Origin: CAYRIY01 sp964424335
Lineage (GTDB): Bacteria; Bacillota; Limnochordia; DTU080; RSA5
NCBI GenBank assembly: GCA_964424335.1
Contig: CAYRIY010000011.1
Coordinates: forward strand, 1 to 54,005
Length of the DNA: 54,005 nt
Reading direction: 5' to 3'
The notes below the pieces were generated by a model. The model was given only the letters and a program-made list of their open reading frames with translations. It was not told the origin of the DNA and did not search any database. Of this stretch, positions 43,559-51,887 are shown piece after piece. Both the position numbers and the translations under genes were made by a program. Position 1 is the stretch's first letter. Each line of letters begins with the position of its first letter.

Positions 43559-44584
43559 ATGTACTACGGATCAAGGCGGGGCTATGGACCCCGTAGGCGC
43601 GGCTATTTCCCTGTACATATTGCGCTTTTGCTCATTTTGGCGGCACTGATAACAGGATGGATCGTCGGTCGCATCGGCGCCGTCGGCGAGCGCCTACCCC
43701 TCATGCTTTCGGTGTACCGCCACGACATTGACCAAACGGTCCAAATGAGCCTCGACGAATACGTCAAAGGCGTCGTAGCCGCGGAGATGCCTGCGGAATT
43801 TCACCCCGAGGCGCTCAAGGCCCAGGCCGTAGCTGCGCGCACGCTTGCCCTCGGTCTGTGGGAGGGGGGACAGCCGCTTGCGGATCACCCCGACGCGATC
43901 ATCTCCACGGACTTTCGTACCCATCAGGCTTGGATATCCCAGGACGAGCTGCGCGAGCGGTGGGGCGCCTTCAATTATTTCCTGAGGTGGTCAAAGATAT
44001 CTCGGGCCGTCTCAGCCACTCGAGGGCTTGTCCTCACGCACAACGGAGCGCTCATCTACCCGGCGTACCACTCTTCGAGCGGCGGTCATACCGAGGACTC
44101 GGAGAATTACTGGACGTCGTTCACTCCGTACCTGAGGGGGGTCGAGGATCCCTTTGTGGCGGGGAGTCGATACGAGCGCACCGAAGTGGAAATCCTCAAA
44201 TCAGAAATTGAACGAAAGGTCGCCGGTCTTCAAAGCCCGCCTGGTGGGGATGCGTCGGGCGCGGCGCTCACCGCTCGTGAGTCCGAAGATACGGCCTCTT
44301 ACGTGGAGGTTCTTACACGCTTTCCGAGCGGTCGAGTGGCCTTGGTGCGGGTTGGCGATCGTCAGTTGACGGGCCGCCAGTTGCGGGAAGCGCTCGGCCT
44401 TAGGTCAAATTGGTTTTACGTTACGGACATGGGCGAAAAGGTGCGGTTTGAAGTACGGGGATACGGCCACGGGATCGGAATGTCCCAGTATGGGGCAGAC
44501 GGGATGGCCAAGGCCGGATATACGTTTGACCAGATCCTGGCGCACTATTATACTGGGGTCGAGATCGTATCTTGGTATGACTGA
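43559..44584 (+). CDS. spoIID: Stage II sporulation protein D (SpoIID-like lytic transglycosylase)
   Basis: A 341-residue membrane-anchored peptidoglycan lytic transglycosylase used for septal wall degradation during engulfment. After an N-terminal helix (VHIALLLILAALITGWIVG) come LDEYVKGVVAAEMPAEFHPEALKAQAVAARTLAL (catalytic Glu in AAEMP), YPAYHSSSGGHTEDSENYW, and the C-terminal GYGHGIGMSQYGADGMAKAGYTFDQILAHYYTG, all SpoIID hallmarks. The ATG at 43559 has GGAGG (43542-43546) upstream. It lies behind the SPOR gene, a plausible functional pair. Its presence supports a spore-forming lineage, although relatives without sporulation also carry SpoIID-like proteins. Confidence 0.92.
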   Translation: MYYGSRRGYGPRRRGYFPVHIALLLILAALITGWIVGRIGAVGERLPLMLSVYRHDIDQTVQMSLDEYVKGVVAAEMPAEFHPEALKAQAVAARTLALGLWEGGQPLADHPDAIISTDFRTHQAWISQDELRERWGAFNYFLRWSKISRAVSATRGLVLTHNGALIYPAYHSSSGGHTEDSENYWTSFTPYLRGVEDPFVAGSRYERTEVEILKSEIERKVAGLQSPPGGDASGAALTARESEDTASYVEVLTRFPSGRVALVRVGDRQLTGRQLREALGLRSNWFYVTDMGEKVRFEVRGYGHGIGMSQYGADGMAKAGYTFDQILAHYYTGVEIVSWYD

Positions 44585-44613
44585 ACGCGCCGAATTCGAC
44601 GGAGTTTGAAGCG

Positions 44614-44637
44614 CTCGACTGCGCGTCGAGGCGATTT
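44614..44637 (+). terminator. Weak terminator-like hairpin after spoIID
   Basis: CTCGAC (44614-44619), loop TGCGC, GTCGAG (44625-44630), then GCGATTTT. Confidence 0.4.
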
Positions 44638-44727
44638 TGTCGCGCGCAAAGATCGCCCGAACGAGTCATGCGTCATCCGGCGTTTTCGGATTCGAACGGC
44701 AGGGCGCTATAGGAGGCGTATGTCCAG

Positions 44728-45774
44728 GTGATTAACCGCACCCACGTTGAACAAGCTCTGGATCAAGTCATGGATCCAGAGTTGCATAAGAGCCTCGTTC
44801 AACTCAACATGGTCAAGGGAATCGAGATCGACGGCGGCACGGTGCGCGTCGCCGTTGCGCTTACGACTCGCGGCTGTCCGCTAAAAGACGTGATCGCCGG
44901 GGATGTCAAAGAGAAGGTCGGTCAGGTAAAAGGCGTCCAAGATGTGCAAGTCGAGTTGACGGAGATGACCAAGGAGGAGCGGGAAGAGCTCTTTGGCCTA
45001 AAGCTGAATGCGCCGATGGTGGCCGAAGGCTCCAAGACGACCATCATCGGTGTGGCAAGCGGCAAGGGCGGCGTCGGCAAGTCGACGGTCACGGTCAACT
45101 TGGCAGCGGCGCTCAAAGCGCGCGGCAAGGACGTCGGCATCCTCGACTGCGACATCTACGGATTTAGCGTGCCCCGCATGGTCGGCATCGAAGGTAAAAG
45201 GCCTACGGTGATCGACGGGAAGATCATTCCGATCCCCGCGCACGGGATGAAGGTGATCTCCATGGGCAACTTCGTGGAAGACAACACGCCGGTCGTTTGG
45301 CGCGGGCCGATGCTCGGCAAAATCCTTCGGCAGTTCCTAAACGACGTGGTTTGGGGCGAGCCCGACTACCTCTTGCTCGATCTGCCGCCTGGCACCGGCG
45401 ACATGGCGCTCGATGTCGCACAGCTCATGCCCAAGGCAACGCTGATCGTCGTCACGACGCCGCAGATCGTCGCGTCGAGCGTCGCAAGTCGGGCGGCGCA
45501 AATGGCGCACAAGACCAACCAACGCATCCTTGGCGTGATCGAGAACATGTCGACCTTTATTTGCCCATGTTGCGGCGAGGCGACGCCGATCTTCGGCGAA
45601 GGCGGAGGCCAAAAGCTGGCGGAAGAGCTCGGCGTGCCGCTCATTGGCAGCGTACCCCTTACGATGGAGGCGCGCACGCAAGGGGACAAGGGCGTTCCGG
45701 TGGCCTTGGCGGAAGGCTCCCCCTCGCAAGCGGCATACCGCAACTTGGCGGAGAAAGTCGAGGCGCTGATCTAA
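44728..45774 (+). CDS. Mrp/ApbC-family iron-sulfur cluster carrier ATPase
   Basis: A 348-residue cytosolic P-loop protein (Mrp/NBP35) with an N-terminal MIP18/DUF59 domain (DQVMDPELHKSLVQLNMVKGI). The deviant Walker A is GVASGKGGVGKSTVTVNLA, followed by ILDCDIYGFSVPRMVGI. CPCCGEATPIFGEGGG carries the CxxC that binds the cluster between subunits. It transfers Fe-S clusters to apoproteins; in Bacillus the relative SalA also acts as a regulator. The GTG start is set by AGGAGG at 44711-44716; the nearby ATG at 44720 stops after three codons. Confidence 0.95.
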   Translation: MINRTHVEQALDQVMDPELHKSLVQLNMVKGIEIDGGTVRVAVALTTRGCPLKDVIAGDVKEKVGQVKGVQDVQVELTEMTKEEREELFGLKLNAPMVAEGSKTTIIGVASGKGGVGKSTVTVNLAAALKARGKDVGILDCDIYGFSVPRMVGIEGKRPTVIDGKIIPIPAHGMKVISMGNFVEDNTPVVWRGPMLGKILRQFLNDVVWGEPDYLLLDLPPGTGDMALDVAQLMPKATLIVVTTPQIVASSVASRAAQMAHKTNQRILGVIENMSTFICPCCGEATPIFGEGGGQKLAEELGVPLIGSVPLTMEARTQGDKGVPVALAEGSPSQAAYRNLAEKVEALI

Positions 45775-45781
45775 GGCTGAA

Positions 45782-45828
45782 TTGCCGCGGGCGGCGCGCA
45801 CGGGACATGAGCGCGTCGCCCGCGGCAA
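45782..45828. terminator. Bidirectional terminator between mrp and trxB
   Basis: Perfect 12-bp stem TTGCCGCGGGCG (45782-45793) / CGCCCGCGGCAA (45817-45828), located between convergent genes. Confidence 0.75.
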
Positions 45829-45850
45829 CCATTTGCTTTCGATCTTGATG

Positions 45851-46783
45851 TTAATCCTCTTGGGCCTCGAGCCACTTTTCGCAGTCGATGGCGGCCATGC
45901 AGCCTGAGCCGGCAGCGGTAATGGCTTGCCGGTAGCGTTGATCGTGCACGTCTCCAGCGACAAATACCCCTTCGACGTTGGTCCGCGTGCGGTCAATGGC
46001 GTTGATGTAGCCGACGTCGTCCATGTCGAGCTGGCCTTTGAAGATCGCCGTATTCGGCCGGTGTCCGATGGCGATGAATAGGCCGTCGCAGGCAAATTCG
46101 GACTCTTCGCCCGTGCGTGTGTCCTTTAGCCGCAATCCGGTAACCTTGCCTTCCTCTTTGCCGAGGACGTCGATGACCTGCTTGTTCCATAAGAAGTCGA
46201 TCTTCTCGTTCTTGAAGGCTCGATCTTGCATGACCTTCGAAGCTCGGAGCTGGTCACGGCGGTGAATGACCGTGACGGAACTGGCAAACTTGGTTAGAAA
46301 CGTCGCCTCTTCCATCGCCGAATCGCCGCCGCCGACGACCGCGAGACGTTTCTCCCTAAAGAAAAATCCATCGCACGTCGCGCAGGTCGACACGCCGCGC
46401 CCGATCAAGGCTTGCTCATTTTCGATGCCGAGGAGTTTCGCGGACGCCCCGGTTGCCACGATCAGTGAGCGGGCGGCATATGTCTTGCCGTTGTCGACGG
46501 TGATCTCAAAAGGACGCTTTGAAAGATCCACCGACGTGGCGCTTCCGGTGACGAACTCAGCGCCGAACTTGCCGGCCTGCGCCTTCATGTTGGCCATGAG
46601 TTCCGGGCCCATGATACCGTCGGGAAAGCCGGGGAAGTTCTCGACCGCGGTCGTAAGGGTGAGCTGGCCTCCAGGTTCGTGTCCTTCGATCACGAGGGGC
46701 TCGAGATTGGCACGTGCGGTATAAAGGGCCGCCGTCAGCCCGGCCGGCCCCGAACCTAGGACGATGACGTTTCGTATGTTCAC
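45851..46783 (-). CDS. trxB: Thioredoxin reductase
   Basis: A 310-residue NADPH-dependent flavoenzyme that reduces thioredoxin. FAD binding: VLGSGPAGLTAALYTAR (Gly-rich loop 10-15). The redox pair is Cys134/Cys137 in CATCDGFFF. NADPH loop: VVGGGDSAMEEA with HRRDQLRA, and the C-terminal GVFVAGDVHDQRYRQAITAAGSGCMAA. The GTG at 46783 is chosen because GGAGG lies 10 bases upstream and the GSGPAG motif then starts at the usual place; the frame is open to 46810. Confidence 0.95.
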   Translation of the reverse strand: MNIRNVIVLGSGPAGLTAALYTARANLEPLVIEGHEPGGQLTLTTAVENFPGFPDGIMGPELMANMKAQAGKFGAEFVTGSATSVDLSKRPFEITVDNGKTYAARSLIVATGASAKLLGIENEQALIGRGVSTCATCDGFFFREKRLAVVGGGDSAMEEATFLTKFASSVTVIHRRDQLRASKVMQDRAFKNEKIDFLWNKQVIDVLGKEEGKVTGLRLKDTRTGEESEFACDGLFIAIGHRPNTAIFKGQLDMDDVGYINAIDRTRTNVEGVFVAGDVHDQRYRQAITAAGSGCMAAIDCEKWLEAQED

Positions 46784-46829
46784 TATAGTAAAACCTCCAG
46801 ACAAGGACATTTGTAGTATCCTTTCCCAT

Positions 46830-46856
46830 CTTGTATGATTGACGAGAGGTTGTCAA
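46830..46856 (-). promoter_or_regulatory. Candidate trxB promoter
   Basis: On the minus strand TTGACA (46856-46851) is followed after 15 bases by TACAAG (46835-46830). The spacer is shorter than ideal. Confidence 0.4.
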
Positions 46857-46948
46857 AGGCCGCGGGCCATTGTCCGGAAGGACACGGATGGGTCGCGGTG
46901 AATTCACGGGAATATCCGTATTAGAGGCGTCAAGGAGGTCAATTTGTA

Positions 46949-47227
46949 GTGGCTGTCAATGTTCGCGTTCCTGTCTTGCTTAGAACGCTCACCGATGGAG
47001 CCAGCGAGGTATCGGGCGACGGGGGGACGATCAAAGAACTCCTCGCAAATCTCGAGTCGTCGTACCCAGGCATGTGTGAGCGCTTCTACGACGAGGACGG
47101 CAAGCTTCGGAGGTTTATCAACATATACGTCAACTCGGAGGACATCCGGTTTCTCCAAGGCGAGGACACCCCGCTCAAAGACGGGGACGAAGTCTCGATC
47201 GTGCCGGCCATTGCTGGAGGCCGTTGA
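46949..47227 (+). CDS. CysO-like MoaD/ThiS-family sulfur carrier protein (ends GGR)
   Basis: A 92-residue beta-grasp, ubiquitin-like protein. RVPVLLRTLTDGASEV, LLANLESSYPGMCERF, LRRFINIYVNSEDIRF and DGDEVSIVPAIAGG resemble mycobacterial CysO, the thiocarboxylate sulfur donor for cysteine synthesis. The usual C-terminal Gly-Gly (90-91) is followed by one extra Arg92, which would have to be removed before thiocarboxylation. The GTG start has AAGGAGG upstream. A JAMM peptidase follows after 134 bases, as Mec is linked to CysO in actinobacteria; no CysM-like synthase is present. Confidence 0.85.
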   Translation: MAVNVRVPVLLRTLTDGASEVSGDGGTIKELLANLESSYPGMCERFYDEDGKLRRFINIYVNSEDIRFLQGEDTPLKDGDEVSIVPAIAGGR

Positions 47228-47271
47228 CTTCGCCTAAGCCGGCGGAGTAAACGTATTCGACGTATCAAACT

Positions 47272-47314
47272 TTCGGCGCGCAACCGTGTGGAATTGGCAC
47301 GGGAGCGCGCCGAA
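47272..47314 (+). other. Strong hairpin between the CysO-like and JAMM genes
   Basis: TTCGGCGCGC (47272-47281) pairs with GCGCGCCGAA (47305-47314), and inner CCGTG (47284-47288) with CACGG (47298-47302), separated by an AA/GA internal loop. No T tract follows, so it may be an attenuator, an RNA processing site or an inefficient terminator. Confidence 0.6.
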
Positions 47315-47361
47315 CTTCGTACGCTGTAACAGTTGCGACGAGGAGCCGGCTTTTACACACG

Positions 47362-47784
47362 ATGACGTTGCTCAAAATAGAGGAATCGGTGCTCGATGCA
47401 GTGTTGGCGGCCTGTAGGGCCGCCTATCCGTTGGAGGCATGCGGCCTCCTCGGCGGCCGGGAGAGCCGAGCTGCATCCCACTTCCACGTGCCAAACGTAG
47501 CTGCCGATCCTATAAGTCAGTTCGATATGGATCCCCAAGGGCTCATCGATGCGCTCGGCGCAATGGACGCCCGCTCCGAAGAGCTCGTTGCGATCTATCA
47601 CTCGCACCCCCACACGGCCCCCGTACCCTCCAAGGCAGATATCGAGCAGGCATTTTATCCGGACGCGTACTGCCTGATCGTCGGCATGGCCTCCCCTCGA
47701 CCCGAAATCCGTGCGTTTCGGTTGAACCGCGAGCGCGGGCGAGCAGTCGAAGTCCATTGGATGAAAGTTGCCGACAGGCGGTGA
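47362..47784 (+). CDS. JAMM/MPN+ metallopeptidase (Mec-like)
   Basis: A 140-residue zinc isopeptidase-like protein. The complete JAMM motif is present: Glu25 in PLEACGLLGG, then His80-Ser-His82 in YHSHPHTAPVPSKAD, with Ser90 and Asp93 at the canonical HxHx7SxxD spacing. In mycobacteria, Mec releases cysteine from CysO-Cys; related enzymes trim C-terminal extensions from sulfur carriers. Its neighbour is a CysO-like carrier with one residue beyond Gly-Gly, a fitting substrate. The start is ATG at 47362, with GAGGAG further upstream. Confidence 0.88.
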   Translation: MTLLKIEESVLDAVLAACRAAYPLEACGLLGGRESRAASHFHVPNVAADPISQFDMDPQGLIDALGAMDARSEELVAIYHSHPHTAPVPSKADIEQAFYPDAYCLIVGMASPRPEIRAFRLNRERGRAVEVHWMKVADRR

Positions 47785-47823
47785 ATTCATGAGAACGCGG
47801 GAGATTTTCATTCTCTCGCGACT

Positions 47824-47845
47824 CGCGGTTTTGCTTCAAACCGCG
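47824..47845 (+). terminator. Hairpin after the JAMM gene
   Basis: CGCGGTTT (47824-47831), loop TGCTTC, AAACCGCG (47838-47845), 40 bases after the stop. No T run follows. Confidence 0.4.
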
Positions 47846-47866
47846 TCAAAATCCCCTTTACGCCGG

Positions 47867-47896
47867 TTGGATGATGCAATCGACCGGGGGTACAAT
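47867..47896 (+). promoter_or_regulatory. Candidate promoter of maf
   Basis: TTGGAT (47867-47872), 18-base spacer, TACAAT (47891-47896), about 57 bases before the maf start. Confidence 0.5.
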
Positions 47897-47952
47897 TGTG
47901 CCTATAGGTCGGCTGCGCCAATCGACGAGGGGGCAAATCCCGGCAAAGCGAG

Positions 47953-48558
47953 GTGTCAAAGGTGACGCAACCGGTAGAACTACGTCCGAATCTGATTTTG
48001 GCCTCCGCTTCGCCGCGGCGAAGGAGCTTGCTCGAAGGTCTTGGGCTGGAGTTCCGTGTGATTCCGCCCGATTTTGATGAAGAGGGTGTGTCGGGACAAG
48101 CACCCGACGATTTGGTGGCTGCCCTCGCGAGAGGAAAGGCCCTGGCCGTTGCTAAGAATAATCCGGGAGCGCTCGTCATCGGGGCCGACACCGTAGTCGT
48201 TCTGGGCGGCGAGATTCTCGGAAAACCGAAGGATGCCGCGGACGCCGCCTCGATGTTGAAGAGGCTTTCCGGAAATACGCATACCGTCAAAACGGGCGTG
48301 TGCATCGCACGCGGCCGAGACGCTTTACAACTCTCCGCCGTCGAGAGCACCGAAGTGACGTTTGGGATGCTCTCCGAAGAGTTGATCCAAAGGTACGTCG
48401 CAACGGGTGAGCCGTTGGACAAGGCGGGAGCCTACGGGATCCAGGAGATCGGCGCCACCCTGGTCTGCCGTGTGAATGGGTGTTACTTCAACGTCGTCGG
48501 ATTGCCGCTGTTCCGCTTGGCTCGGATGCTCGAGTCGGTCGGCGTTCACGTTCCGTGA
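47953..48558 (+). CDS. maf: Maf-family nucleoside triphosphate pyrophosphatase
   Basis: A 201-residue enzyme hydrolysing dTTP/UTP or modified nucleotides. It starts with LILASASPRRRSLLEGLGLEF, followed by IGADTVVVLGGEILGKPKDAADA, GNTHTVKTGVCI and EPLDKAGAYGIQEIGATLV, the Maf signature set. The start is GTG at 47953 or 47962. It stands before radC and mreBCD, the order known from Bacillus (maf-radC-mreBCD). Confidence 0.95.
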   Translation: MSKVTQPVELRPNLILASASPRRRSLLEGLGLEFRVIPPDFDEEGVSGQAPDDLVAALARGKALAVAKNNPGALVIGADTVVVLGGEILGKPKDAADAASMLKRLSGNTHTVKTGVCIARGRDALQLSAVESTEVTFGMLSEELIQRYVATGEPLDKAGAYGIQEIGATLVCRVNGCYFNVVGLPLFRLARMLESVGVHVP

Positions 48559-48606
48559 AATTTTCACATCTGATCGTGAAAACCAGACAGGGAGGCGCCA
48601 TGTCCG

Positions 48607-49299
48607 TTGTCGAATTTCAACGTGGTCCCCTCAATGCGGGAACTGCCCGACAGCGAAAGGCCAAGGGAGAAGTTGCTCGAGCGCGGCGCGCACTCGCTCG
48701 ACAATCGCGATTTGCTCGCACTTCTCCTTGGCACAGGCACTCGATCGGTCTCCGCGCTCGGTCTTGCAGATCGCCTTTTGGCCCGCTTTGATTCGCTCTA
48801 CGGAGTCGTGAGCGCTAGCGTCGAGGACTTAGCAAGCGTGCGAGGAATCGGCAGAGCCAAAGCAGCGGTATTGGTCGGGGCATTCGAACTGGCAAGGCGG
48901 CTCCGAGAGCCACGGGACAAGGATCGCCCTTTGCGGAGCGCCGCGGACGTCGTGTGGTGGGTCGAGCCCCGAATGAGGCGGCTTGAGCGCGAAGAGGTCT
49001 GGGCGCTTTTGCTCGATGTGAAGCATCGAGTAATTGGCGAGCACGTGGTATCCGTCGGGCACTTGAGCGGGGCGCCTGTGCACCCCAGGGAGCTTTTTAA
49101 AGAGGCCGTCCGGCGCAGTAGCGCTGCGATCGTGGTCGTACACAATCATCCAAGCGGCGATCCGACGCCGAGCGGCGACGATCTTGCGCTAACCAAGCGA
49201 CTGCGCGACGCGGGCGAAATACTTGGCATCAAACTCTTGGATCACGTGATCGTCGGAGATGGCGGGCACGTGAGTCTTAAAGAAGCGGGCTACTGGTAG
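48607..49299 (+). CDS. radC: RadC-family (JAB/MPN) protein
   Basis: A 230-residue protein. The N-terminal part holds RELPDSERPREKLLERGAHSLDNRDLLALLLGTGT and a helix-hairpin-helix (LASVRGIGRAKAAVLVGAFELARR). The C-terminal JAB domain holds HVVSVGHLSGAPVHPRELFKEAVRRSSAAIVVVHNHPSGDPTPSGDD. Despite the name, no DNA repair role is proven. The TTG at 48607 follows GGGAGG; the ATG at 48634 is an alternative. An ATG at 48600 nearer that site is out of frame. Confidence 0.93.
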   Translation: MSNFNVVPSMRELPDSERPREKLLERGAHSLDNRDLLALLLGTGTRSVSALGLADRLLARFDSLYGVVSASVEDLASVRGIGRAKAAVLVGAFELARRLREPRDKDRPLRSAADVVWWVEPRMRRLEREEVWALLLDVKHRVIGEHVVSVGHLSGAPVHPRELFKEAVRRSSAAIVVVHNHPSGDPTPSGDDLALTKRLRDAGEILGIKLLDHVIVGDGGHVSLKEAGYW

Positions 49300-49349
49300 T
49301 CCGGGCTCCTCCGGATGCCTGAAGGCGGCGCTTGAAAGGGGCACTTTGG

Positions 49350-50375
49350 ATGTTCCGCGGGTTTACGAAAGACATGGGCATCGACTTGGGTACGGCAAAC
49401 ACGCTTGTTTTTGTGAAGGGTCGGGGCGTCGTCGTCCAGGAGCCGTCCGTGGTTGCGATCGACTCTGAGAGCAGAGACGTGTTGGCGGTGGGCGAGGAAG
49501 CGAAGAGGATGGTCGGCCGCACCCCGGGCAACATCATCGCTGTCCGTCCGCTCAAAGACGGAGTGATCGCCGATTTCGACGTGACCGAGCGCATGCTTCG
49601 CCATTTCATCGGCCGTGCGAGCAAGCGCCGGAGCTTCTTTCGCCCGCGGGTCGTGGTCGCTGTGCCTTCGGGCGTGACCGAGGTCGAAAAACGGGCGGTC
49701 ATCGATGCGACGCTCTCGGCCGGCGCAAAGGATGCCCGTCTCATCGAGGAGCCGATGGCGGCAGCGATCGGTTCCGGCCTTCCCGTTCAAGAGCCCCGTG
49801 GAAACATGATCGTCGACATTGGTGGAGGAACGACTGAGGTCGCGGTCATATCGCTCGGCGGCATCGTGTCTCACCGCTCCATCCGGATCGGCGGCGACGA
49901 GATGGATGAAGCGATCGTACAACACGTGCGGCGCAACTACAACGTGCTCGTCGGAGAGCGCACCGCCGAAGAGATCAAAAAGCAGATCGGCAGCGCCGTC
50001 CCGACCGAGGGTCTTAAGATGGAGGTGCGCGGCCGCGACCTCGTGACCGGGTTGCCAAGCAATATCGTGATCACCGACTCGGAGATTCGAGACTCTTTGG
50101 CAGAGCCGATCACGTCCATCGTCGAGGCGGTCCGGATCACATTGGAGCGCACTCCGCCCGAGCTCTCGGCGGACATCATGGAGAAGGGGATTATGATGGC
50201 CGGCGGCGGCTCACTGCTGAAGGGGTTGGATAAACTCCTCTCCGACGAGACGGGCATGCCGGTCCACATTGCCGAAGACCCGTTGTCTGCGGTCGCCAAC
50301 GGCACCGGCATCGCCCTCGAACATTTCGACCTCATGCAGCGGGTGCTGCTCAGTCCCAAGAGGCTCGGGCAGTAA
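49350..50375 (+). CDS. mreB: Rod-shape actin homologue MreB
   Basis: A 341-residue bacterial actin that organises lateral wall synthesis. Phosphate loop MGIDLGTANTLVFVKGRGVVVQEPSVVAID, the GRTPGNIIAVRPLKDGVIADF segment, DIGGGTTEVAVISLGG and AGGGSLLKGLDKLLSDETG are standard. The ATG at 49350 has GAAAGGGG at 49334-49341; the TTG at 49332 overlaps that site. It is the first gene of mreB-mreC-mreD-PBP2. Confidence 0.97.
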   Translation: MFRGFTKDMGIDLGTANTLVFVKGRGVVVQEPSVVAIDSESRDVLAVGEEAKRMVGRTPGNIIAVRPLKDGVIADFDVTERMLRHFIGRASKRRSFFRPRVVVAVPSGVTEVEKRAVIDATLSAGAKDARLIEEPMAAAIGSGLPVQEPRGNMIVDIGGGTTEVAVISLGGIVSHRSIRIGGDEMDEAIVQHVRRNYNVLVGERTAEEIKKQIGSAVPTEGLKMEVRGRDLVTGLPSNIVITDSEIRDSLAEPITSIVEAVRITLERTPPELSADIMEKGIMMAGGGSLLKGLDKLLSDETGMPVHIAEDPLSAVANGTGIALEHFDLMQRVLLSPKRLGQ

Positions 50376-50426
50376 TGTTCGCACATCAATCTTGTACCGC
50401 GTGACCGTTTGAAAGGGCGGCCGAGG

Positions 50427-51344
50427 ATGAAATTCGAAAAGTGGCATGCCCTCGCCGTCGGCGTCCTTTTCTTGATACTGGCTGGCTTGATCCTGCTCAC
50501 CGTTGACTTGCGTCCAAAGATCAGCGCTCCGGAACTGGCCGTCCGTGAGATTTTGGCGCCCGTTCAAGGGGGCGTGAGCGCACTTACCCAAAAGGTGGCA
50601 GACGGATTTCGGTCCCTTGTGTCCATTGGCGACCTGCAGGAGGAGAACCGGGCCTTACGCCAAGAGGTTGCCGCCCTGCGCGCTGAGCTGAGAGCCTTAG
50701 ATCAATTTCGCCGTGAAAATGAGCGACTGCGGGCGCTGCTCGATCTCGAGGAGCGGCTGGATCGCCCCATGGTGTCGGCACGGGTGATTGCACGCTCCCC
50801 GGAAAACTGGTTTGCCTCGGTGATTATCAATCGAGGGAGCAGGGCGGGGTTAAGGGCGGGGCTACCGGTCATCAACGAATCCGGCGTCGTCGGACAGGTG
50901 GCGAATGTGACGCCAAATACGGCCGAGGTGGTCTTGCTGGTCGACGCCAAGAGCGCCGTCGGCGGCATACTCCGAGATTCTGAGGCTCCCGTTCTCGTAG
51001 AAGGCATTTCCGACCCGGCGGGCAGGCAAGTCCGTGTGCGTCCACTCGTGCGTGACGCGGCCTTGGCGTCGGGGAGCGAGGTGATCACCGGTGGCTCGAG
51101 CATCTTTCCAAAAGGTGTGCCGATCGGCGTGATTACCGAGGTGCGGCAGGATCCTGCGGGGATCAATTCTCGAGCGACGCTTGCCCCTTACGTCGACTTT
51201 GGGCGATTGGAATGGTTGACGGTTCTGCTCGAGTCGGACGGCGAGGTGGCGTGGGACGGACCCGAGCCAGACGCTGAGCTTGATTTTGATCCTGATGCTG
51301 AGCCCGGTGAGGTCGGCGACGGTGCGGCCGACGTAAGGGAGTGA
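50427..51344 (+). CDS. mreC: Rod shape-determining protein MreC
   Basis: A 305-residue bitopic protein: a short cytoplasmic start, membrane helix (LAVGVLFLILAGLILLTV), a coiled coil (LQEENRALRQEVAALRAELRALDQFRRENERLRALLDLEE), then the beta-rich extracytoplasmic domain with INRGSRAGLRAGLPVINESGVVGQV. It scaffolds the elongasome. The C-terminus has an acidic tail rich in Asp, Glu and Pro. ATG at 50427 is chosen; an in-frame TTG at 50409 is less likely. Confidence 0.95.
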   Translation: MKFEKWHALAVGVLFLILAGLILLTVDLRPKISAPELAVREILAPVQGGVSALTQKVADGFRSLVSIGDLQEENRALRQEVAALRAELRALDQFRRENERLRALLDLEERLDRPMVSARVIARSPENWFASVIINRGSRAGLRAGLPVINESGVVGQVANVTPNTAEVVLLVDAKSAVGGILRDSEAPVLVEGISDPAGRQVRVRPLVRDAALASGSEVITGGSSIFPKGVPIGVITEVRQDPAGINSRATLAPYVDFGRLEWLTVLLESDGEVAWDGPEPDAELDFDPDAEPGEVGDGAADVRE

Positions 51345-51348
51345 TCGA

Positions 51349-51870
51349 TTGAGAACTTGGACAATCGTCCTCCTCTTCTTCGTCGGCTATGTGCTTCAGA
51401 CGAGCCTGTTCGACCGAGTGGCGCTCTGGGGCGTTAGGCCCGACATCGTGATGATCTTGGTGTGTATCGTCGCTTTGCGCCGCGGGCCTCGGGACGGCGC
51501 GATAAGCGGGGCGATTGCGGGTTTTTTCGTCGATCTGTCCGGAGGCCGTCTAATCGGACTTGGCGCTATGGCCAAGGCGGCCGCCGGGGCCTGTGTCGGT
51601 TGGGCAGGAGCGCGTGTCTTTGGTGAAAATGCCCTGGTTACGGTCGGGATGGTTGCCGTAGCCTCTGTGATGGAACAAGTGATCTACCTTTTTGGCGCCT
51701 GGGCGTTCGGCTTTCCTTTTCCACTGCAAGAAAGCGTCGTACGAGTAGCTTTGCCTAGCTTGTGGTACGACTCGGCCGCCAGTGTTGTGGTGTATCCCTT
51801 GTTCTTGCTCTTGGAACGGTGGATCGGGAATCTAAGCTCGAGCGATCGCCCCGGTCCGATCCACGGCTGA
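51349..51870 (+). CDS. mreD: Rod shape-determining protein MreD
   Basis: A 173-residue membrane protein with about five helices. WTIVLLFFVGYVLQTSLFDRVALWGVRPDIVMILVCIVALRRGPRDGAISGAIAGFFVDL and LGAMAKAAAGACVGWAG follow the MreD pattern. The TTG start is 4 bases after mreC, with GGGAG upstream. It completes the elongasome set with MreB and MreC. Confidence 0.92.
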   Translation: MRTWTIVLLFFVGYVLQTSLFDRVALWGVRPDIVMILVCIVALRRGPRDGAISGAIAGFFVDLSGGRLIGLGAMAKAAAGACVGWAGARVFGENALVTVGMVAVASVMEQVIYLFGAWAFGFPFPLQESVVRVALPSLWYDSAASVVVYPLFLLLERWIGNLSSSDRPGPIHG

Positions 51871-51887
51871 AGGGAGGTCTGCACCCC

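Noticed and set aside
42802..43596. Apparent long SPOR protein continuing through the Ns to 43596
   Set aside because: After the gap this frame gives non-SPOR sequence, while another frame gives the expected SPOR ending at 43481.
48600..48791. Small gene starting at ATG 48600 next to GGGAGG
   Set aside because: It is out of frame within radC and shows only basic low-complexity sequence; radC from TTG 48607 is better supported.
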